This document shows positions 42,829-51,993 of a stretch of 64,000 nt of DNA, in pieces. The stretch is from Hymenobacter arizonensis (GTDB taxonomy: Bacteria > Bacteroidota > Bacteroidia > Cytophagales > Hymenobacteraceae). Each line of letters opens with the position of its first letter. Position 1 is the first letter of the stretch. The position numbers and the translations under genes were made by a program. The notes under the pieces are model-generated. The model was not told the origin of the DNA. It was given only the letters and a program-made list of their open reading frames with translations, and ran no database searches. The DNA is taken from contig NZ_FOXS01000006.1 of assembly GCF_900115775.1 (NCBI RefSeq), positions 1 to 64,000 of the forward strand. The letters run 5' to 3'.

Positions 42829-44193
42829 ATGAAAAAGAACATAGATTTTTGCTCGCGGCGCCTGGGTGCGCTGCTTCTGGTGGGCGTGCTGGGCCTGGGC
42901 CTGCCCTCTTGCAGCCTTGACTTGGTAAACCCCAACGCCGCTACCGAGCAACAGACCCTTACCACCCGCGAAGGCGTATTGGCGCTGAGCGTGGGGCTGC
43001 GCCAGCTCTATTCCACGGTTGCCCTCGAACCCATCATCATTACCACGGGCACCACTGCCCGCGAGCTAAAGGGCGTAACCACGTTTTTCAATGTGATTGA
43101 GCTGGAGCAAGGCGGCGCGCAGCTTTCGCCCAACAACGCCAATACGACGGCGCTGTTTTCCCGCAATTACCGGGTGGTCAACGTGGCCGACCAAATTATT
43201 GCGGCCGCTCCCGCCGTGCTGGCGGCCGACGAGCGCACCCGGAGCGGGGTACTAGCCCATGCCTACCTGTTCAAGGCGGCCGCGCTGGGCGCGGTGGCTA
43301 TGGGCTTCGAGCAAGGCCCCCTCACGGCCAACCCCGATGGCAACGGCACCACGCCGTTTGTGAGCCGGGCGCAACTACTGGCCGAAGCCGTGCGCCTGCT
43401 CGATTTGGCTGCTCAAGAGCTGGCCGCCAATCCTCCCTCGCCTGATTTTAACACCCAGGTACAAGGCACGGAGTTCAACCTGCCCAATACCGTGCAAGCT
43501 TATCGGGCGCGCTTCAATCTGATAGCGGGCAATTATGCGGCCGCCCTGACCGCCGCCAACCTGGTAAATTTATCCACCCGCTCGGCCTTTACTTATTCGC
43601 CCCAGAACCCGAATCCGGTGTTCACCTTTACCACGCAGGTGGGCAATTTTAAGCCCCGCGACTTCTTTGGCCTGCCCGCCAACTTAGCTGAAGCAGGCGA
43701 CGGCCGCCTGGGCTTCTACCTCAGTGGCCCCGTGGTGGTGGACCGCAACAACGGCGGCCCCGACAACCTACGCAACCTGGCCGGCTTCTTCACGTCGCAG
43801 ACTGCTGCCATTCCTGCCTACCTGCCCGATGAGATGCGCCTGATTCGGGCCGAAGTGTACCTGCGTCAAGCCACGCCTGACCTTACTGCCGCGCTGGCCG
43901 ACATCAATGCCGTGCGTACCCAAAGCTCCGGCGACCCCTTTGGCGTACACGCCAACCTGCCAGCGTATTCGGGTCCGGTCACGGTGCCGGCCTTGCTCAC
44001 CGAGGTATACAAGCAGCGCAGCAGCGAGCTCTACCTTAGTGGCTTACGCCTGGAAGACAGCCGCCGGTTTGGGCGACCGACGCCCACGCCCACTCCAACC
44101 CCGGGACTTCTGGAACGCACCCGCAACTTCTACCCCTACCCCCAACAGGAGCGGGTGAACAATCCCAGCACCCCCAACGACCCGACCATCTAG
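42829..44193 (+). CDS. SusD/RagB-family lipoprotein (second)
   Basis: Partner of the second SusC. The 454-aa protein has a lipobox (GLGLPSC, Cys at about residue 28) and SLDLVNPNAAT, then helical repeats (RSGVLAHAYLFKAAALGAVAMG). It is shorter than the first SusD. Near the C-terminus it has a short Pro-Thr run (PTPTPTPTP, about 420-428) before the usual NFYPYPQQERVNNP ending. ATG start; probably translated from the SusC transcript. Ligand unknown. Confidence 0.92.
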   Translation: MKKNIDFCSRRLGALLLVGVLGLGLPSCSLDLVNPNAATEQQTLTTREGVLALSVGLRQLYSTVALEPIIITTGTTARELKGVTTFFNVIELEQGGAQLSPNNANTTALFSRNYRVVNVADQIIAAAPAVLAADERTRSGVLAHAYLFKAAALGAVAMGFEQGPLTANPDGNGTTPFVSRAQLLAEAVRLLDLAAQELAANPPSPDFNTQVQGTEFNLPNTVQAYRARFNLIAGNYAAALTAANLVNLSTRSAFTYSPQNPNPVFTFTTQVGNFKPRDFFGLPANLAEAGDGRLGFYLSGPVVVDRNNGGPDNLRNLAGFFTSQTAAIPAYLPDEMRLIRAEVYLRQATPDLTAALADINAVRTQSSGDPFGVHANLPAYSGPVTVPALLTEVYKQRSSELYLSGLRLEDSRRFGRPTPTPTPTPGLLERTRNFYPYPQQERVNNPSTPNDPTI

Positions 44194-44238
44194 CCCTCGG
44201 CACCGTCACAGTTGACCACTGTTTGGGAGCATTAGCGC

Positions 44239-44272
44239 AAGCGCCCACCCCAGAGATGGAGTGGGCGCTTTT
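44239..44272 (+). terminator. Terminator after the second SusC/SusD pair
   Basis: AAGCGCCCAC and GTGGGCGCTT pair around a 12-nt loop, followed by TT and a C. The T tract is short, so it may be leaky. Confidence 0.75.
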
Positions 44273-44376
44273 CATTTACCTAAGCCTGCGCCGCACGCGT
44301 TCAGTTGCGCAGGGAAATAACGACCTTAGCCATTCCGCTGGTGCTCGCGCACCTTCCCAATAGCCGCACACGACCC

Positions 44377-45558
44377 ATGCAAACCACTACGCAAGCCGCC
44401 GTGGCCACCACCGGCGCCCAGCCCCTGGCCGAGGCCTCCCAGCCCGGCCGGCTCATCTCGCTGGATGCGTTCCGGGGCCTCACCGTCATGGCCATGATAC
44501 TGGTGAATAACCCCGGCGACTGGGGCCACATTTACCCGCTGCTGGAACACGCCGAATGGAACGGCTGCACCCCCACCGACCTCATTTTCCCATTCTTTCT
44601 ATTCATTGTGGGCGTGAGCCTGGTGTATGCGCTGGATGGCGTGAAGCGCCGCAACGAGCCGCAAGGCGCCGTTCTGCTGCGGGTGCTCAAACGTGCGGCG
44701 GTGCTGTTTGGCCTGGGCCTGCTGCTGTCGCTTTACCCAAAGTTCGACTTTACTACGGTGCGGATAATGGGCGTGCTACAGCGCATTGCCCTAGTGTTTT
44801 TGGGCTGCAGCATCATCTTTTTGAAGACCAACTGGCGCACGCAGGCATGGCTGGTGGTGGTCTTTTTGGTGGGCTACGCGGTGCTGATGCAGCTGGTGCC
44901 CGTGCCCGGCTTTGGGCCCGCCAATCTGGAACCCAGCACCAACCTCGGCGCTTGGCTCGACCGCCTCATTTTCACCGAAGCTCATCTCTGGAAATCAAGC
45001 AAAACCTGGGACCCTGAAGGCTTGCTCGGCACGCTGCCCGCCCTCGGCACGGGGCTGCTGGGGGCACTCACGGCGCAGTGGCTGCGGCGCCCGGGGCCCG
45101 AGCCTGCCGCCAAGGTGGCGTGGCTGTTCGTGGCCGCGGGGGCCATTATCATTCTGGGTCTGTGCTGGGCGCCGTGGTTTCCTATCAACAAAGCGCTGTG
45201 GAGCAGCTCTTATGTGCTTTACACCGGGGGCCTGGCCATGGCCGGCTTGGCGGCGCTCTACTGGATTTGCGATGTGCAGGGCTACCGGTCCTGGACGCAG
45301 CCGGCGCTGGTGTACGGCGTCAATGCCATTTTGGTATTTTGCCTTTCGGCTCTGCTTTCGCGCACTTTCGCCTTGTTTAGCCTGCCTCGCCCCAATGGCA
45401 AAACGGGGGGACTCAAAGAATGGCTGTACGAGTGGGGCATCGTGCCCTTTTTCTCCGACCCGCGCATGGCTTCGCTGGTGGGGGCAGTGCTGCTGGTGCT
45501 TATCTGGCTGGGAATATTGAGTTGGATGTATAAAAAAAGGTTTATCCTGAAGGTCTGA
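44377..45558 (+). CDS. NagX-like membrane acyltransferase
   Basis: An inner-membrane protein of 393 aa from the ATG at 44377, with about ten hydrophobic segments. The N-terminus RLISLDAFRGLTVMAMILVN, followed by NNPGDWGHIYPLLEHAEWNG and DLIFPFFLFIVG, is the pattern of the NagX/heparan-alpha-glucosaminide N-acetyltransferase relatives (DUF5009). Members are placed in GlcNAc-utilisation clusters, which fits the neighbours. The frame extends upstream to a TTG at 44305; the ATG is preferred. Acceptor sugar unknown. Confidence 0.88.
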   Translation: MQTTTQAAVATTGAQPLAEASQPGRLISLDAFRGLTVMAMILVNNPGDWGHIYPLLEHAEWNGCTPTDLIFPFFLFIVGVSLVYALDGVKRRNEPQGAVLLRVLKRAAVLFGLGLLLSLYPKFDFTTVRIMGVLQRIALVFLGCSIIFLKTNWRTQAWLVVVFLVGYAVLMQLVPVPGFGPANLEPSTNLGAWLDRLIFTEAHLWKSSKTWDPEGLLGTLPALGTGLLGALTAQWLRRPGPEPAAKVAWLFVAAGAIIILGLCWAPWFPINKALWSSSYVLYTGGLAMAGLAALYWICDVQGYRSWTQPALVYGVNAILVFCLSALLSRTFALFSLPRPNGKTGGLKEWLYEWGIVPFFSDPRMASLVGAVLLVLIWLGILSWMYKKRFILKV

Positions 45559-45652
45559 TTGCATGCCCGCAGCCCTGCGGAGTCCGTCATTGCGGCCTGC
45601 TCTTTCCCGATGCCAAAGAGGGCCTTCTCACACTTGAATTCGATTCAACTTT

Positions 45653-46453
45653 ATGAAAATTCTCATCATCGGTGGCGGCAACATGGGCCTGACCTATGCC
45701 CGCAGCTTTGTGCGGGCCCACATCACCTCGCGGCTCGATTTGCGGCTACTGGCCCGCTCGCCCGAGCGGGTGCCGGCCCTGGCCATCCACGAAATCGGGA
45801 CCGTGTGGGGCCACCCAGGCGAGTGCGTGCCGGGCGCTGATATCCTGATTCTGGCCGTGAAGCCGCAGGACTCGCCAGCCCTCTTCGAAACGCTGCGGGG
45901 CCTGGTGCAGCCGCAGCAAGTGGTACTCAGCATCATGGCCGGGGTGCGCATTGCCACGCTACGCGAAGCCCTGGGTACGCCCAAAATCATTCGGGCCATG
46001 CCCAACCTGCCCGCCCAAATTGGCATGGGCATGACGGCCTTCACCAGCACCGACGAAGTAACCCGCGCCGAGTTGGTGCAAGTGCAAAACCTGCTTTCGA
46101 CCACCGGCAAAACCGTTTACGTGGAGCAGGAATCGGCCATTGACGCGGCCACGGCCATATCGGGCAGCGGCCCCGCCTACGTGTACTACTGCATGGATGC
46201 CCTGATGGCCGCCGCCACCCAAATGGGCTTCTCCCCCGCCGAAGCCGAGCTGCTGGTGAGCCAAACCTTCCGCGGTGCCGTGGAGCTCTACTCCCAATCG
46301 GGCCTGAGCTGCACCGACTGGATTGCCAAAGTGGCCTCCAAAGGCGGCACCACCGAGGCCGCGATGAAGGCTTTCGGGGCGGGGGAAGTGCGCGAAGGCC
46401 TCATGGCCGGCGCCGGGGCCGCCCGCAACCGCGCCGAGGAGCTGGGGAAATAA
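45653..46453 (+). CDS. proC: Pyrroline-5-carboxylate reductase
   Basis: Last step of proline synthesis, NAD(P)H-dependent. The 266-aa protein has IIGGGNMG (5-12), ILAVKPQD, RAMPNLPAQIG and the signature ISGSGPAYVYY, ending with KVASKGGTTEAAM. ATG start. It is a single gene between the NagX-like gene and a palindromic repeat, apparently unrelated to the amino-sugar cluster. Confidence 0.95.
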   Translation: MKILIIGGGNMGLTYARSFVRAHITSRLDLRLLARSPERVPALAIHEIGTVWGHPGECVPGADILILAVKPQDSPALFETLRGLVQPQQVVLSIMAGVRIATLREALGTPKIIRAMPNLPAQIGMGMTAFTSTDEVTRAELVQVQNLLSTTGKTVYVEQESAIDAATAISGSGPAYVYYCMDALMAAATQMGFSPAEAELLVSQTFRGAVELYSQSGLSCTDWIAKVASKGGTTEAAMKAFGAGEVREGLMAGAGAARNRAEELGK

Positions 46454-46464
46454 TGCTGTAGTAG

Positions 46465-46552
46465 TTCTCGCTGAGGTTCGCGGAGGTAACCGCTGAGGTT
46501 CGCTGAGTTGTCATAAGAATTGCATGAACAGCTCAGCGAACCTCAGCGAGAA
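46465..46552. repeat. Intergenic inverted repeat, CTGAGGTTCGC type
   Basis: The left side holds two direct copies of CTGAGGTTCGC(G/T)GAG, and the right side an inverted copy (CTCAGCGAACCTCAGCGAGAA). Full arm pairing runs from TTCTCGCTGAGGTTCGC to its complement. It lies between convergent proC and the acyl-CoA ligase and may double as a terminator. Confidence 0.75.
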
Positions 46553-46556
46553 AGTA

Positions 46557-48182
46557 TTAAGCCACGGAATAGCCAGCAAAATCTTTCCGCAGCTGCGTTT
46601 TGAGCAGCTTACCGGTAGCGGTGTGCGGCAATTGGTCCACGAATTCCACCGCATCGGGCTCGGAGAAGTGGGCCACTTTCCCTTTGAAGAAAGCGAGCAA
46701 ATCCTCGGCCGATACGTCCATGCCCGGGCGCCGCACCACAACGAGCAAGGGCCGCTCGCTCCACTTGGCGCTGGGCACGCCGATGACGGCAGCTTCAGCC
46801 ACGGCCGGATGCCCCACGGCCAGGTTCTCCAGGTCGATGCTGGAAATCCACTCGCCGCCCGATTTGATGACGTCCTTTGACCGGTCGGTGATTTGCATGA
46901 AGCCGTCGGCGTCGATGGTCGCCACATCGCCAGTGCGGAACCAGCCATCGGCCGTGAGCTCGCCGGGGGTGCCGCTGTTGAAATAGTCGCCCACCACCCA
47001 CGGGCCGCGCACCAGCAAGTCGCCAAAGGCCACGCCATCGTGCGGCAGCGACTCGCCGTCGTCGCCCACAATCTTCATGTCGACGCCAAATACCACCCGG
47101 CCTTGCTTGACCCGCACCGCCTGGCTGTCGGCCGGGCTAAGGTGGGCATGCTTCGACTTCAGGTGCCCGGCGGTGCCCAAGGGGCTGGTTTCGGTCATGC
47201 CCCAGGCGTGCTTGATGGTGACGCCCAGCTCTTCCTCGAACGCCTTCATCAGAGCCGGCGGGCACGCGGAGCCGCCTACCACCGTGCGGTGCAGCGTGCT
47301 AAACCGCCGCTTGCCTTCCCGCATAAACTGCAGGAGCCCCAACCAGATGGTGGGCACGCCCGCCGAAAAGGTAATGCCTTCGCTCTCAAATAGCTCATAC
47401 AAACTGGCGGCATCCATGCCCGCGCCCGGCAGCACCAGCTTGGCGCCGTTGAGCGGTGCCGCATACGGCAAGCCCCAGGCATTGACGTGGAACATGGGCA
47501 CCACGGGCATGATGACGTCCAGCGCCGAGCAATTGAGCGCGTCGGGCAGCGAAATGGCCATGGCGTGCAGCAGCGTGGAGCGGTTGGAATAAAGCACGCC
47601 CTTGGGCTCGTCGGTGGTGCCGGAGGTGTAGCAGAGCGAGCAGGCCGTGTTTTCGTCGAGCATGGGCCACGCGTAGTCGGCGCTTTCGGCAGCCAGCAGG
47701 TCTTCGTAGCTGCACAGGCCGGGCATGGCCGAGGCGGCGGGCAGGTGCTCGGGGCCGGCCATCAGCACCCATTTCTCAACCTTGAGACAGGCGGGCGCCA
47801 GCTTCTCTACCAGTGGCAGAAAGGTCAGGTCGAAGAACAGCAGCCGGTCTTCGGCGTGGTTGATGATGTAGACGAGCTGCTCCGGAAACAGGCGCGGATT
47901 GATGGTGTGGCACACTGCTCCGATGCCGGCCACGCCGTAGTACAGCTCGAAGTGACGGTGCGTGTTCCAGGCAATGGTGGCCACCCGGTCGCCGTCGGCG
48001 ACGCCAATTTTCAGCAGGGCGTTGGCCAGTTGCTTGCTGCGCTGGTGCGCCTCGGCGTAGGTGTAGCGGTGAATGCCGCCTTCGGGTAGGCGCGAAACCA
48101 CTTCAGTATCACCGTGCCACTTGGCGGCGTGTTCCAGAATGCCAGCTACGCGCAGCTGGTCGGCCATCATTAGTCCTTGCAT
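46557..48182 (-). CDS. Acyl-CoA synthetase (fatty acid-CoA ligase)
   Basis: Activates a fatty acid with ATP and CoA through an acyl-adenylate. The 541-aa protein has the AMP-binding motif YTSGTTDEPKGV (about residues 188-199), then MTETSPLG and DGWFRTGDVATIDADGF, and the C-terminal hinge DRSKDVIKSGGEWIS with the catalytic Lys in ATGKLLK. The chain-length preference (medium or long) cannot be told. Start at the ATG at 48182; a second ATG 12 nt in is possible. It is alone on the strand between the palindrome and the NagZ fusion. Confidence 0.94.
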   Translation of the reverse strand: MQGLMMADQLRVAGILEHAAKWHGDTEVVSRLPEGGIHRYTYAEAHQRSKQLANALLKIGVADGDRVATIAWNTHRHFELYYGVAGIGAVCHTINPRLFPEQLVYIINHAEDRLLFFDLTFLPLVEKLAPACLKVEKWVLMAGPEHLPAASAMPGLCSYEDLLAAESADYAWPMLDENTACSLCYTSGTTDEPKGVLYSNRSTLLHAMAISLPDALNCSALDVIMPVVPMFHVNAWGLPYAAPLNGAKLVLPGAGMDAASLYELFESEGITFSAGVPTIWLGLLQFMREGKRRFSTLHRTVVGGSACPPALMKAFEEELGVTIKHAWGMTETSPLGTAGHLKSKHAHLSPADSQAVRVKQGRVVFGVDMKIVGDDGESLPHDGVAFGDLLVRGPWVVGDYFNSGTPGELTADGWFRTGDVATIDADGFMQITDRSKDVIKSGGEWISSIDLENLAVGHPAVAEAAVIGVPSAKWSERPLLVVVRRPGMDVSAEDLLAFFKGKVAHFSEPDAVEFVDQLPHTATGKLLKTQLRKDFAGYSVA

Positions 48183-48322
48183 GGGGTCGTCGGGGTAAGG
48201 GTGGGCGGGAGAAGCAGGCTTCCAAGCTAGCCAATATTTCAGGATATTGAAATATGAACCGAACAGCAGGCCAAGGTTCTTGTATTCCCCGAATTATTTA
48301 CCTGTCTCCTCCCCCAAACCGC

Positions 48323-51300
48323 TTATTTCCGCACCGCCTCCAGCGCCAGCTGCAGCAGGCTCGAGCGCACGCTCATCTCCGTCAGCTTATTGTTGTTCCG
48401 AGTCGGGTGCACGCGATTGGTGAGCAGCACCACCACCAATTCCTCTTTGGGGTCAACCCAGAAATAGGTGCCGGTGTACCCCGTGTGGCCAAAGCTGCTC
48501 TGGGAAACGCTCTTGGCTGAGTTCACGGTAGGGTCGGCGGCGGGCCGGTCGAAGGCCAAGGCCCGGCGGTTGTCGGGGCAGAACTGGCAGCGGGTCCATT
48601 CGGCCATCAGTTCCTTGTTGAATACCTGCTGATTGCCGTAGCGGCCGCTCCAGGCATAGGTTTGGGCGAGCTTGGCCACGTCGGTGGCGCTGCCAAATAA
48701 GCCGGCGTGGCCCGACAGGCCGCCAAACAGCGCCGCGCCCTCGTCGTGCACGGTGCCGTGCAGCAGCTGGCGGCGGAACGCCGAATCCACTTCCGTGGGC
48801 ACAATGCGGCGCAGCGGGAAGCGGTGGGTGGGCCGGAAGCCCATGGTGCTGGCGCCCAGCGGGCCATACACCTGCTGCTGCAAAAAGGCGTCGAACGTCT
48901 GCCCGGTTCGGGCTTTCACCAGCTCCGGGTAGAGAATAAACGACAGGTCGGAATACACGTAGCCCGGCTTCTCGTTCAGCGGCGACTCCCCTATCTCTTT
49001 GTAAAGACGCGCCGGCAGGGTCTTGCGCGCCCACAGTTCATCGGCCACCGGCAGCGGAAACCGGGCCGATGAATCGGCGCGGAAATAGCGGCGGCGCAGC
49101 TGGCCGTTTTTCTTCGTCAGCTCCTTCCAAAACGGAATCCAGGCCTTCAGGCGGGCCTGGTGCGTGAGCACGTCGCGCATGCGCAGGTCGGCTTTGTTGG
49201 TGCCGCGCAGGAAGGGAAAGTACTGACCCATGGTGCTGTCCGGGCTGAACTTGCCCTGCTCCTGCAGCTTGAGCAGCGCGGGCGCGGAGGCCATGAGCTT
49301 GGTGAGCGAGGCCAAGTCGTAGATGTCGCCGTCGCGCACCGGGCGCGGTACTGTAGTCGGGGGCGCTACGGTAGTAGAGGTCGCGGCCTGGTCGCGCTTC
49401 TTGCGCTTCTGGTCCCTGCTCATCTCCTCTTCTTCGCTCCCATTGCCAAAGCCGGCGTAGGTGTGGTTGCCGTAGCTTTTGCGCAATACCACCGTGCCGC
49501 GCCGGGCAATGACCACCTGGGCGCCGGGAAAGGCCTGGGCCGCCAGGGCCCGGCCTATCAGGCTGTCTACCCGCGCTTCAAGGCGGCCGTCGAGGCCCAC
49601 CGACTCAGGGTAGGCATAGGCCAGGCGCTGGCTGCCGGCCGTGCGCAGGCCGAAGCCACGGGCGTACCGGTCCGATACCGTGACGGGCAGTTTGCCCGTG
49701 GTGCCTATGCCACCAAAAATGGCTTGGGCGGCTAGGCTCTGGGCATTCGGGCTTTCCTGGTAGGCCAGCACTACGCCAGCGGCGCGGTCCAGGTCGCGCA
49801 CCTTGGCCACGGCGTAGGCCGAGCCGAAGACGCTCAGTACCAGCGTTTGCTTCTGGTTTATCAGCTCGCGCAGCAGCAGGTTGGTTTCGGGCGAGATGCC
49901 GAAGTTGGTGGCGGGCAGGCGGCCCAGGCCCTGCATTGCTACCAGCACCAAGTTGTAGGGTTTTAGCGCCTCGCGCAGCTTTATCAACTCGTCCAGCGTG
50001 GGCGTGGAGGTGGCGTGAAAGTGGGCTGCCGGCGCGTAGTCGGCCACGGTTTTTTGGAAGTCGGACGTATTGGAGCCGCCGCCCAGCACCAGGGTGGCTA
50101 TGCGCAGGGTGTCGAGGCGCTGCAGCGGCAGCAGGTTCTTTTGGTTGCGCAGCAGCGTAATGCTTAGCTCCGTGAGCCGGTGGCTCAGGTACTGCGCGTG
50201 CGGATAGTTGAGGTCTTCGTGGAGGTTTTTGGTTTCGATGGGCTGGTAGCGGCTCAGGCCCGACCACTGCTTGAGGGCCAGCACCCGGCGGCAGTGCTCG
50301 TCGATTTCCTTTTGTGAAATGCGCCCGCTGTCCACGGCAGCGCGCACCATTCTAATGGCCAGGGGCACGTTCTTGCTGAACTCCAGTATGTCGTTGCCCG
50401 CCATCAGGGCCCGCACGTCGGCCTCGCCGGGCGGATACTTCGTGATGACGCCCTTCATGTTCATGGCATCGGTGAAAACCAACCCCTGAAAGCCCATTTC
50501 CTTGCGCAGAAAATCCGTCACGATGGGCCGCGACAAGGTGCTGGGACCCGGCACCGTGTCCAGCGAGGGCACGTTGAGGTGGGCCACCATCATGCCGCCC
50601 AGCCCGCCCGCAATCAGGCTGCGGAAGGGCGGCAGTTCCAGGGTGTCGAGGCGGCGGCGGTCGACGCGCACCGTCGGCAGGGCCAAGTGGGAGTCGGCGT
50701 CGACATCGCCGTGGCCGGGGAAGTGCTTGGCCACGGCCAGAATGCCCGCGTCCTGCATGCCGCGCATATACTGGCGGCTGTCGCGCGACACGGCCGCCGG
50801 GTTTTCGCCCCAGGAGCGGAAGCCGATGACGGGGTTGGCGGCGTTGTTGTTCACATCCACCACGGGAGCAAAGTTGACGTGCATGCCCAGCCGCTTGAAC
50901 TGCCGGGCCACCTCGCGGCCCATGTCATATAGCAGAAAGGTATCGATGCCCCCGCCCAGGCTCATTTGGTAGGGGAATTTCACCACGCTGTCGAGGCGCA
51001 TGCCTACTCCCCATTCGCCGTCCATGGCCACCAGCAGGGGCACTCGGCTCTGGCTTTGGTAGCGATTCAGCAAGCGGGCCTGCCGGCCCGGCCCGCCCTG
51101 AAAGAATATCAGGCCACCAATGCCGTACTGCTTGATAAGGGCCGAAATGGAGTCTTCATCAACGCGAGTGCGGTTGGAATACGCTGCTACCATGAACAGC
51201 TGCGCCGCCCGCTGGTCGGGCGTGAGCGCGCGCATCAGGCTATCGACCCAGGGCGAGTGCAGGTATTGGGTGAAGGCAGGTGCGCCCGGCGGCAACGCCC

Positions 51301-51493
51301 CCATGGCTGGCTTCTTGCCGGCCACTGTTTTGGGGCGAGCATTCTTGACCACATTCGGGGTTTTGTTCCGGTTCTGCGGGCGGGAAACCGAGGGCTTTGG
51401 CGCGGGCACTGCCCGGCGTTGGGCCGGAGCTAGCAGCGGCGCGACAAACAGCAGCGCCAGCAGCGTAAAGGACTTGAGGGATGACAAGGGCAA
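48323..51493 (-). CDS. NagZ-type GH3 beta-N-acetylhexosaminidase fused to beta-lactamase-like domain
   Basis: A 1,056-aa exported protein. A hydrophobic signal segment (about residues 7-24) and a basic Pro-rich stretch precede the GH3 domain. KHFPGHGDVDADSH (256-269) is the NagZ signature and VFTDAMNMKG contains the nucleophile Asp342. The GH3 C-terminal domain follows (to about 625). The last 400 residues are a serine beta-lactamase-like domain with SxxK at Ser729-Lys732 and YSDLSF as the YxN-like motif. A charged insertion (EEEEMSRDQKRKKRDQ, about 687-702) lies before it. It should cleave GlcNAc from muropeptides; the second domain may cut peptides or be a binding module. TTG start; an internal TTG is possible. 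Confidence 0.92.
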   Translation of the reverse strand: MPLSSLKSFTLLALLFVAPLLAPAQRRAVPAPKPSVSRPQNRNKTPNVVKNARPKTVAGKKPAMGALPPGAPAFTQYLHSPWVDSLMRALTPDQRAAQLFMVAAYSNRTRVDEDSISALIKQYGIGGLIFFQGGPGRQARLLNRYQSQSRVPLLVAMDGEWGVGMRLDSVVKFPYQMSLGGGIDTFLLYDMGREVARQFKRLGMHVNFAPVVDVNNNAANPVIGFRSWGENPAAVSRDSRQYMRGMQDAGILAVAKHFPGHGDVDADSHLALPTVRVDRRRLDTLELPPFRSLIAGGLGGMMVAHLNVPSLDTVPGPSTLSRPIVTDFLRKEMGFQGLVFTDAMNMKGVITKYPPGEADVRALMAGNDILEFSKNVPLAIRMVRAAVDSGRISQKEIDEHCRRVLALKQWSGLSRYQPIETKNLHEDLNYPHAQYLSHRLTELSITLLRNQKNLLPLQRLDTLRIATLVLGGGSNTSDFQKTVADYAPAAHFHATSTPTLDELIKLREALKPYNLVLVAMQGLGRLPATNFGISPETNLLLRELINQKQTLVLSVFGSAYAVAKVRDLDRAAGVVLAYQESPNAQSLAAQAIFGGIGTTGKLPVTVSDRYARGFGLRTAGSQRLAYAYPESVGLDGRLEARVDSLIGRALAAQAFPGAQVVIARRGTVVLRKSYGNHTYAGFGNGSEEEEMSRDQKRKKRDQAATSTTVAPPTTVPRPVRDGDIYDLASLTKLMASAPALLKLQEQGKFSPDSTMGQYFPFLRGTNKADLRMRDVLTHQARLKAWIPFWKELTKKNGQLRRRYFRADSSARFPLPVADELWARKTLPARLYKEIGESPLNEKPGYVYSDLSFILYPELVKARTGQTFDAFLQQQVYGPLGASTMGFRPTHRFPLRRIVPTEVDSAFRRQLLHGTVHDEGAALFGGLSGHAGLFGSATDVAKLAQTYAWSGRYGNQQVFNKELMAEWTRCQFCPDNRRALAFDRPAADPTVNSAKSVSQSSFGHTGYTGTYFWVDPKEELVVVLLTNRVHPTRNNNKLTEMSVRSSLLQLALEAVRK

Positions 51494-51993
51494 AGGCTGA
51501 GTGTAGATGCGAAAGTAGCGCTTAGCGCTGCGAACTCATTGGTATACTAATAAGACATACTGTTCTTGGCAAATGCCGCTTATAAGGCCGAGGTAAAAGC
51601 TTCGACGCTACAAAACAGGTTTGCGCTAAAAAATTAACAAATAGTTTATTCTTCAAATAAGACAAGGGTAAACCCACATTCTATCGCCCAATCGAATAGT
51701 AAATATCGTATTTTTACATTATTCAAGTTTCGGATACGGTTGCCGCTACGGCTTTCTGCTCGCAAGGTTTTGTATGGTTCTCTAAGAATTGGTACCTTGC
51801 GAAAAATTAGCCTATTCCGTGTTTTTCTTTAACTCAAAACTGGGGCTTGGTTATTTAAAACTCACTTGTGTTCTGCTATGTCAATTTCTGGCAAGCAGTA
51901 ACCGAAGAGAAACAATGTTCGAAACCGCTGCCTAACAGCACTTTTTAAGCACTTAAAAGAAATTTTTCCATATCAACTACACCTATTGCTCTC
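51494..51993. other. A+T-rich intergenic region upstream of the mosaic T9SS protein
   Basis: A 500-bp stretch with visibly lower G+C than the rest of the window and no reading frame of note. The low-G+C character continues into the next gene to about 52745. A near-consensus TACTTTCG at 51517-51510 could serve the NagZ gene on the minus strand; for the plus gene only weak matches (TACCTTGC near 51790) are seen. Confidence 0.55.
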
